Position numbers and translations under genes: made by a program | The notes under the pieces: model-generated | Databases searched by the model: none | What the model was told of the DNA's origin: nothing | Seen by the model: the letters and a program-made list of their open reading frames with translations, nothing else | NCBI GenBank assembly: GCA_021325375.1 | Contig: JAJPHG010000041.1 | Location: 62,001-126,000, forward strand | Source of the DNA: Alphaproteobacteria bacterium | GTDB taxonomy: Bacteria; Pseudomonadota; Alphaproteobacteria; Micropepsales; Micropepsaceae | DNA: 64,000 nucleotides | Direction of reading: 5' to 3' | Shown: one piece after another, positions 58,547-64,000 of the stretch | Layout: every line of letters begins with the position of its first letter | Position numbering within the stretch: position 1 is the stretch's first letter

Positions 58547-58648
58547 CTACTTCGGCTTCGGCTTCTTGGTGCCGTGGCAATGCGCGCCCGCGGCGGCGAC
58601 ATGCGAAGCGAGAAGCTCTTCGAGACGCTTCGTGGCCATTTTCGACAT
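58547..58648 (-). CDS. Mini-protein 1, candidate RiPP precursor
   Basis: 33 residues: MSKMATKRLEELLASHVAAA, then GAHCHGTKKPKPK. AAGGAGATCACG precedes the ATG. It shares KRLEELLAS and AAGAHC with the neighbour at 58731-58847, but uses different synonymous codons for 4 of 7 positions of LEELLAS and 3 of 6 of AAGAHC, so the protein, not the DNA, is conserved. The amphipathic front half plus a C-terminal part holding a single Cys between His residues resembles leader and core of modified peptides. YcaO starts 74 bp downstream. Confidence 0.8.
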   Translation of the reverse strand: MSKMATKRLEELLASHVAAAGAHCHGTKKPKPK

Positions 58649-58730
58649 CGTGATCTCCTTGGTGATGTGACCGCTTCCCTGGCGGCCGGGTTGGAATGCC
58701 CCGGAAGCACGGCTTCCGGCACTATCCCCC

Positions 58731-58847
58731 TCAGACGCCCGGGGGCTTAGGCTGGGGCTTCGGGCGGTCGCCGCCGCAATGGGCGCCGGCCGCGTTGATG
58801 CGTGAAGCAAGCAATTCTTCGAGATGTTTCCTGGCTTGTACCGACAT
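58731..58847 (-). CDS. Mini-protein 2, candidate RiPP precursor
   Basis: 38 residues: MSVQARKHLEELLASRINAA then GAHCGGDRPKPQPKPPGV. AGGAGAGAATGCA precedes the ATG at good spacing. Paralogue of mini-protein 1, with 17-18 conserved positions over the first 25 residues, a Pro/Lys-rich tail of different length and exactly one Cys at the same place. It starts 37 bp after the hydrogenase-like gene, in the same operon. No database family recognised. Confidence 0.8.
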   Translation of the reverse strand: MSVQARKHLEELLASRINAAGAHCGGDRPKPQPKPPGV

Positions 58848-58884
58848 TGCATTCTCTCCTTGCGTTGCAGCCTTGCGGCGAGGC

Positions 58885-60726
58885 TCAAATGAGCCCGTCG
58901 CTGGTCACCTCTTTGGCCGCGGTGAAGTTGGTGCCCAAAAAGCTCAGCTCCGCCTTGCAAGGCATGCAGGGATCGAAGCTCTGGATGGCGCGGACGATAT
59001 CGATGCCGGCGAAATCCTCCGCAGCCGTCCAGTTCGACTCGACGATCGTGGTGTTGAGCACCGCCTGCTCCACGGCGCCCGGCTGGCCGCCGGGCGTGCG
59101 CGGCCCCGCATTGATGCGCGACGGGATCGAGACCTGATAGTTGGCGAGCTCGGCGCCTTCGAGCACCGCCCAATGCGCCAGCATCCCGCGCCCCGCGCCG
59201 CCGAAGCCGACGCCGAAACGCCGCCCCGGCCCGGGCAGGTCGAAGGCACTGCGCATGCGCGTCTCGCCCTGCGCGATCAGCGCCTTGGCGCGCGCCTGGC
59301 ATTCCAGGACCGCCGCGAGATTGAAGGCTATGGCATAGGCGCGCGCGCGGTTGCGCTCGAAGGCGTTCCAGATCTCGGGAACGCGCCATTCCAGCCCATC
59401 GAAGACGAGGCTCGTACCCGTGGAATGCATGAAGCGGCTCTCGGGCATCTTCGCCGCGAGCGCCGATATATAGAGACGCGCATAGGCGCCGACCTCGAAC
59501 GCGCTTCCGTCCCAGGCGAGCGACGGCGCCCAGCTATAGGCGCCCGGCTTGGCGGGGTTGCGGCGGATCGTCTTGTTCCAGGGATGGTTGGGACTGAGCG
59601 CGTTGCCCAGCGGATCGGCGGCGTGATCGGCGCGCTCCCACGAATCGTAGAAGGCACGGTCTACGAACTCCTCCATCCCGGCATTGAGGGCGCTGAGCTT
59701 GGTCGTGACCAGCGCGCCGTCGACGACCGCGCCCGGCGTCGACCAGCGCTTCTCGCCCCAGACGTCGCAGTTCTCGTAAGTGCCGTCGTAGAACGCTTCG
59801 TGGTCCCACTGGCCGAAATCGACGAGATTGGCGGGGCCGCGCCCGAGATCGCGGTAGCGCGGCTCGCACGCATAGAGGAAATCGAATACGTCGTCCCAGA
59901 TCCGCGCGCAACGCAGCGCATAGTCGCGGAAGGGGCTGAGCTTCGCCGCGAACGCATCGAGCTGCTCCACGCTGAAGGAGAGCGTGACGCCGCCGGGCAC
60001 GATCGATTCGGAATGCGGATACTTCCCGCCGAGCAGCGCGTAAGCCGCGCGCGCCAGCCGCATCATGTCGAGCGCTTCCGCGAACAGCCGGCCGCCCGGA
60101 CGGTTCAGCTCCGTCATGATCGCGCCGATCGTGGCAAAGCCATGCGTGGCGGCATGCGCCGCGGGCGCGTGCTCGGCCTTCGCCCAGATCTCGGGATTGG
60201 TCGCGCGGATCGCGCTTTCCGAATAATCGGGGCCCGACAGGATGAAGAGATGCATCGGGTTGTCGTTCAGATACTGGCACCCGAGCAGCAGGTTGCGCGC
60301 CAGGATGCCGAGCGGCGGCGGCTTGATGCCGAGCGCCATCTCCAGGCACTGCGCGGAAGTCGCGGCATGCACGCCGCCGCAGATGCCCGACGCTGTCGCG
60401 CTGATCAGCCCCGCATCGCGCAGGTCGCGCTTCATCAGCAGCGTCTCGTAGCCGCGGAACAGCGTCGCGAAAGATGCCGCGTCCGCCACGCGGCGGCGTT
60501 CGAGGTCCACGCGGCAATGCAGCGCGATGCCGCCGCCGATCTTGCGGAACTTGTCGGTGTCGTCGGCGAGCGACGCCTTGTTCTGGCGCGCGATGGCGTC
60601 GAGGAGCTCGCGCCCTGGACCATTGGCGGGGCCCCGCGCGGGCATCGCGGCACGGCTCGCCACGACGTCCGGTTCGCCCAGGACGTTGTGCGCATACGCG
60701 CTCGACAATCTCGCAGTGCCCCTCAT
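58885..60726 (-). CDS. [NiFe]-hydrogenase large-subunit homologue with altered L1 site
   Basis: 613 residues. It aligns without gaps around L1 to group 1h/actinobacterial-type hydrogenases (FRGYETLLMKRDLRDAGLIS; YPHSESIVPGGV; HGFATIGAIM). L1 reads TASGICGGVH (residues 111-120): the Arg and first Cys of RxCGxC are Thr111 and Ser113, while the bridging Cys116 and His120 remain. L2 is intact (FDPCMPC, Cys587/590), as is the GRGMLAHW Arg. The position of the processing His after L2 is Glu593 (CKAEL), followed by a 20-residue tail. AAGGGGCGCT precedes the ATG. First gene of the operon with two mini-proteins and YcaO; no small subunit is in the window. Confidence 0.85.
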   Translation of the reverse strand: MRGTARLSSAYAHNVLGEPDVVASRAAMPARGPANGPGRELLDAIARQNKASLADDTDKFRKIGGGIALHCRVDLERRRVADAASFATLFRGYETLLMKRDLRDAGLISATASGICGGVHAATSAQCLEMALGIKPPPLGILARNLLLGCQYLNDNPMHLFILSGPDYSESAIRATNPEIWAKAEHAPAAHAATHGFATIGAIMTELNRPGGRLFAEALDMMRLARAAYALLGGKYPHSESIVPGGVTLSFSVEQLDAFAAKLSPFRDYALRCARIWDDVFDFLYACEPRYRDLGRGPANLVDFGQWDHEAFYDGTYENCDVWGEKRWSTPGAVVDGALVTTKLSALNAGMEEFVDRAFYDSWERADHAADPLGNALSPNHPWNKTIRRNPAKPGAYSWAPSLAWDGSAFEVGAYARLYISALAAKMPESRFMHSTGTSLVFDGLEWRVPEIWNAFERNRARAYAIAFNLAAVLECQARAKALIAQGETRMRSAFDLPGPGRRFGVGFGGAGRGMLAHWAVLEGAELANYQVSIPSRINAGPRTPGGQPGAVEQAVLNTTIVESNWTAAEDFAGIDIVRAIQSFDPCMPCKAELSFLGTNFTAAKEVTSDGLI

Positions 60727-60820
60727 AGCGCCCCTTGAAATCGTCTCGTCCGGAGCCCTTCGCCGGAATCGTTCCGTTGAAAGTAGAATAGGCTTCTCAA
60801 CGCCGTAAGGTTGTGATGTT
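60727..60820. promoter_or_regulatory. Divergent promoter region between hydrogenase-like and hyp operons
   Basis: 94 bp must carry both promoters. An inverted repeat CGTTGA-N16-TCAACG (60775-60802) lies centrally and could be an operator shared by both directions. No standard sigma-70 or sigma-54 element is clear. Confidence 0.4.
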
Positions 60821-63172
60821 ATGAGAGGACTGTTCCGCGTTCAAGGGCCTGCGTGGGCGGAGTGGGGCAATATGTATGCAAACACGGCCGATGTGGTGTC
60901 GGGCGAACCGCACGCCGTCGAGACCGTCGAGATTCGCGTTCGCGGCACCGTCCAGGGTGTCGGCTTCCGCCCGACCGTTTGGCGCCTGGCGCAGGAGAAC
61001 GGCCTTGTCGGCCACGTCCTGAACGACAGCGCCGGCGTGCTCATCCAGGCTACCGGAAGCACGGCGCGCATCGCGCGATTCGTGAAGAGCCTGGAGACCG
61101 AGGCGCCGCCGCTGTCGCGAATCGAGCGGATGGAAGTCCGCCGCTTGCGCGAGGCTGTCGCGTTCGACGGTTTCGTCATCGCGGGCAGCGTCGCGGGCGA
61201 GACGCGCACCAACGTCACGCCGGACGCCGCCACCTGCCCCGCCTGCCGTGCCGAGATCTTCGATCCGGCCGAGCGGCGCTTCGGCTATCCCTTCACCAAC
61301 TGCACCCATTGCGGGCCCAGGCTCTCGATCGTCAAGCGCGTGCCCTATGACCGCGCTAACACCACGATGGCGGCGTTCCCCCTTTGCGAGGATTGCACGC
61401 GCGAATATCGCGATCCGGCCGACCGGCGCTTCCACGCGCAGCCTGTCGCCTGCCCCGTCTGCGGCCCGAAAGTCTGGCTGGATGGCGGCGAGCCCTCGCC
61501 GGGGACGATCGGCGAAGTCGTCCGCGAGCTGCGCGCCGGAAAGATCGTCGCCATCCGCGGCCTCGGCGGCTTCCACCTCGCCTGCGACGCGACGAACGCC
61601 ACGGCCGTGCAAACGCTGCGCAGCCGCAAGAAGCGCTTCGGCAAGCCCTTCGCGCTGATGGCGCGCGACGTGGACGCGATCCGCCGCTACGCGCGCGTGT
61701 CGGAAAGCGAACTTGCGCTTTTGCAGAGCCCGGCCGCGCCGATCGTCCTTTTGAACGCATCGGGCGAGCGCCTGCCCGAGGGCGTGGCGCCGGGGCTGAA
61801 GACGCTGGGCTTCATGCTGCCCTACACGCCGCTGCATCTGCTGATCATGGCGGGGTTCGACACGCCACTGGTGATGACCAGCGGCAACATCGCGCACGAG
61901 CCGCAGGTCACCGGCAACGACGAGGTGAGCGCCAAGCTCGGCCCCATCGCCGACCGCGTCCTGCTGCACGACCGCGACATCGCCAACCGCATCGACGATT
62001 CCGTCGTGCGCGTCATGGCCGGACGCCCGCGCCTCATCCGCCGCGCGCGCGGCTATGCCCCCGCGCCGATGCGGCTTCCCAAGGGGTTCGAGGACGCGCC
62101 CGAGATCCTGGCCTTCGGCGGCGAGCTGAAGTCGACGTTCTGCCTGGTGAAGAACGGCCAGGCGATCCTGTCGCAGCACCAGGGCGATCTCGAGGACGCC
62201 GCGACCTTCGACGACTACCAGAAGAACCTCGCGCTCTATCGCGACCTCTATCATCATCGTCCGCGCGCCATAGCGGCGGACATGCATCCCGAATATCTCT
62301 CGACCAAGCTCGCCAAGGAGCATGCGCGCGGCGTGGCGATGCACGAGGTGCAGCATCACCACGCGCATATCGCCAGCTGCATGGCGGAGAACGGTCTGCC
62401 CATCGACGCGCCGCCCGTGCTCGGCGTGGTGCTCGACGGCCTGGGCTACGGCGCGGACGGAACGATCTGGGGCGGCGAGTTCCTGAGCACAGACTATCTC
62501 GGCTTCGAGCGCCTCGCCTCGCTCAAGCCCGTGGCGATGATCGGCGGCGCCCAGGCGATCCGCGAGCCATGGCGCAACACCTATGCCCATCTCGTCGCCG
62601 CGTTCGGCTGGGATGGATTCGAGGAGCGCTTCGGCGACTTGCCGCTCGTCTCCTATTTGAAGAGCAAGCCGCGCGCCAGCATCGACCGGATGCTGGAAGC
62701 CGGCATCAACGTGCCGCCCGCGAGCTCCTGCGGACGCCTGTTCGATGCCGTCGCGGCCGCGCTCGGCTTGTGCCCCGACCTTGCGCTGTTCGAAGGCCAG
62801 GCCGCCATCGAGCTGGAGGACGCCATAGAGGCGCCGGAGGAAGGCTATGTCTTCGACCTGCGCGAACCCCGCGCGCTGTGGGAAAGCCTGCTCGAAGATA
62901 TCCGCGCCGATGTCGGCGTGCCGAAGATCGCCGCGCGCTTCCACTACGGCTTGGCCGCCGCGGTGACCGATCTCGCGGTCGCGCTCGCGCCGGGCGATAC
63001 GGTGGTGCTCTCCGGCGGCTGCTTCCAGAACAAGACATTGCTGGAAGTCTGCACAAGGATGATCGAGAGCCGCGGACTTCGGGCGCTCTCCCAAGCAGAC
63101 ATCGCAACCAATGACGGCGGGCTGTCGCTCGGCCAAGCGGCAATCGCCGCCGCGCGCGAAATAAGAGGATAG
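60821..63172 (+). CDS. hypF: Hydrogenase maturation carbamoyltransferase HypF
   Basis: 783 residues. Acylphosphatase domain (VRGTVQGVGFRPTVWRLAQE), two zinc-finger pairs (CPACRAEIFDPAERRFGYP..CTHC and CEDCTREY..CPVC), a YrdC-like domain (GKIVAIRGLGGFHLACDATN) and the Kae1-like C-terminal part (HHHAHIASCMAENG, VLSGGCFQNKTLLEVC). It makes thiocarbamate on HypE to produce the CN ligands of the NiFe site. ATG 60821 or ATG 60872 (preceded by GGAG) may be used; the longer form is given. Divergent from the hydrogenase-like gene. Confidence 0.95.
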   Translation: MRGLFRVQGPAWAEWGNMYANTADVVSGEPHAVETVEIRVRGTVQGVGFRPTVWRLAQENGLVGHVLNDSAGVLIQATGSTARIARFVKSLETEAPPLSRIERMEVRRLREAVAFDGFVIAGSVAGETRTNVTPDAATCPACRAEIFDPAERRFGYPFTNCTHCGPRLSIVKRVPYDRANTTMAAFPLCEDCTREYRDPADRRFHAQPVACPVCGPKVWLDGGEPSPGTIGEVVRELRAGKIVAIRGLGGFHLACDATNATAVQTLRSRKKRFGKPFALMARDVDAIRRYARVSESELALLQSPAAPIVLLNASGERLPEGVAPGLKTLGFMLPYTPLHLLIMAGFDTPLVMTSGNIAHEPQVTGNDEVSAKLGPIADRVLLHDRDIANRIDDSVVRVMAGRPRLIRRARGYAPAPMRLPKGFEDAPEILAFGGELKSTFCLVKNGQAILSQHQGDLEDAATFDDYQKNLALYRDLYHHRPRAIAADMHPEYLSTKLAKEHARGVAMHEVQHHHAHIASCMAENGLPIDAPPVLGVVLDGLGYGADGTIWGGEFLSTDYLGFERLASLKPVAMIGGAQAIREPWRNTYAHLVAAFGWDGFEERFGDLPLVSYLKSKPRASIDRMLEAGINVPPASSCGRLFDAVAAALGLCPDLALFEGQAAIELEDAIEAPEEGYVFDLREPRALWESLLEDIRADVGVPKIAARFHYGLAAAVTDLAVALAPGDTVVLSGGCFQNKTLLEVCTRMIESRGLRALSQADIATNDGGLSLGQAAIAAAREIRG

Positions 63173-63176
63173 AACC

Positions 63177-63452
63177 ATGTGCCTTGGAATTCCCGGACGG
63201 ATCGTCGCCATCACGGACCCCGGGCGCAAGCTCGCCCTCGTCGAGGTGAGCGGGGTCAGGCGCGAGATCAACGTCGCCTGCGTCGTCGACGACGGCCAGC
63301 CGATCGAGGATTGCGTGGGCTATTGGGTGCTCGTCCATGTCGGCTTCGCGATGAGCCGCATCGACGAGGCCGAAGCCGCCGCGACATTGCAGGTGCTCAA
63401 CGAGCTCGGCGAGGTGCAGCAGGAGCTCGCCGCCATGGCAGGCTCGGCATGA
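63177..63452 (+). CDS. hypC: Hydrogenase maturation chaperone HypC/HupF family
   Basis: 91 residues, 4 bp after hypF. The N-terminus MCLGIPGRIVAI supplies the essential Cys2 that carries Fe(CN)2CO with HypD; EVSGVRREINVACV and GYWVLVHVGFAMSRIDEAEA complete the fold. The stop overlaps the next ATG (ATGA). Typical length for the family. Confidence 0.95.
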   Translation: MCLGIPGRIVAITDPGRKLALVEVSGVRREINVACVVDDGQPIEDCVGYWVLVHVGFAMSRIDEAEAAATLQVLNELGEVQQELAAMAGSA

Positions 63453-64000
63453 GCGGCAACACCACGCTCAAATCGCTCTATCCCTTCCTGCACGGGCGAA
63501 AGCAGGACCCGGCGCAGATGAACGCGGCGCTGCTCGCGGCGGTCGGCGAGAAGGTCGATCATCATCGCGCCACCATCGACGCGTTCTTCGCCAAGAACGG
63601 TCAGGCGGTGATCGACGCCGCCGGCGCGATCGCCGACACCTATCGCCGCCGCGGGCGGATGTTCACGATGGGCAATGGCGGATCGAGCTGCGACGCGGCC
63701 CACGTCGCCGTCGAGTTCATGCATCCGGTGACGGCGGGACGCCCGGCGCTCACGGCCATCGACCTGACCGCCGACCGCACGATGCTGACCGCGGTCGGAA
63801 ACGACGTCGGCTTCGCGCACATCTATGTCCGCCAGATCATCGCGCAGGGACGCGCCGGCGACGTGCTCATCGGGCTCTCGACCAGCGGCAATTCGCAGAA
63901 CCTGGTGAAGGCGTTCACCAAAGCCAAGGAGATGGGGCTGACCACCATCGGGCTTTCGGGGATGAGCGGCGGCGAGATGGCGAAGATGGGGATCGACCAC
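63449..64000 (+). CDS. SIS-domain (GmhA-like) protein in the hyp operon, cut by window edge
   Basis: 184 residues visible. SIS landmarks: FTMGNGGSSCDAAHVAVEFM (phosphosugar site), LTAVGNDVGFAHIYVRQI and VLIGLSTSGNSQNLVKAFTK, as in sedoheptulose-7-phosphate isomerase GmhA. Genes of this kind occur beside hydrogenase maturation genes in group 1h clusters, as I recall; their role there is not known to me. The overlap with hypC indicates one operon; hypD and hypE probably follow beyond the window. Confidence 0.85.
   Translation, partial: MSGNTTLKSLYPFLHGRKQDPAQMNAALLAAVGEKVDHHRATIDAFFAKNGQAVIDAAGAIADTYRRRGRMFTMGNGGSSCDAAHVAVEFMHPVTAGRPALTAIDLTADRTMLTAVGNDVGFAHIYVRQIIAQGRAGDVLIGLSTSGNSQNLVKAFTKAKEMGLTTIGLSGMSGGEMAKMGIDH

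Overview
The window looks like chromosomal DNA of a GC-rich alphaproteobacterium. I infer this from the gene content: an rnd-kdsD pair as found upstream of the lpt genes, a PAS_5-type protein, GSCFA and PmtA-like proteins, TonB-dependent receptors, and REP-like palindromes typical of the class. I cannot name the genus. Most of the window is ordinary housekeeping and metabolic sequence with strong GC3 bias and tightly packed genes, including many convergent pairs whose 3' ends overlap by 10-55 bp.

Layout. 0-2.4 kb: kdsD (cut by the window edge), RNase D and a PrnB-like protein. 2.5-13.2 kb: secreted hydrolase, degenerate AAA protein, lytic transglycosylase, PmtA-like methyltransferase, SDR, diiron ferritin-like protein, enoyl-CoA hydratase, GSCFA protein and aldo/keto reductase. 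13.4-18 kb: tRNA-Leu(CAG), YbjQ-family protein, NDUFA9-like SDR, uppP and an S41 protease. 18.2-24.2 kb: glutamate synthase, with gltD before gltB. 24.3-35.6 kb: S33 hydrolase, PAS_5 protein, outer-membrane protein, Tat-exported beta-carbonic-anhydrase-like protein, mtgA, FAD oxidoreductase, TPR-sulfotransferase and TonB receptor. 35.5-37.6 kb: arsenic operon arsR-arsI-arsC-aqpS. 38.2-56.7 kb: beta-propeller protein, GST, queG, Ste24-like protease, hisS-hisG, SET-like protein, a three-TM/winged-helix protein, a frameshifted PQQ dehydrogenase, recQ, WYL regulator, transporter, hydrolase and SPFH protein.

The most unusual part is 56.9-64 kb. A minus-strand operon encodes a [NiFe]-hydrogenase large-subunit homologue in which the first Ni-ligand cysteine (L1 motif) is Ser, two paralogous mini-proteins of 38 and 33 aa sharing LEELLAS and AAGAHC blocks, and a YcaO-domain protein. 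Divergently, hypF, hypC and a GmhA-like SIS protein begin a hydrogenase-maturation operon that runs off the window. The pattern (short duplicated peptides with a conserved front half and a single invariant Cys, a YcaO enzyme, a modified metalloenzyme subunit) is that of a RiPP-like peptide-modification system merged with a hydrogenase locus. I do not recognise it as a described system. No hydrogenase small subunit is visible inside the window.

Several families of intergenic palindromes are dispersed through the window. One of them lies between gltD and gltB, and its right arm contains the gltB Shine-Dalgarno.
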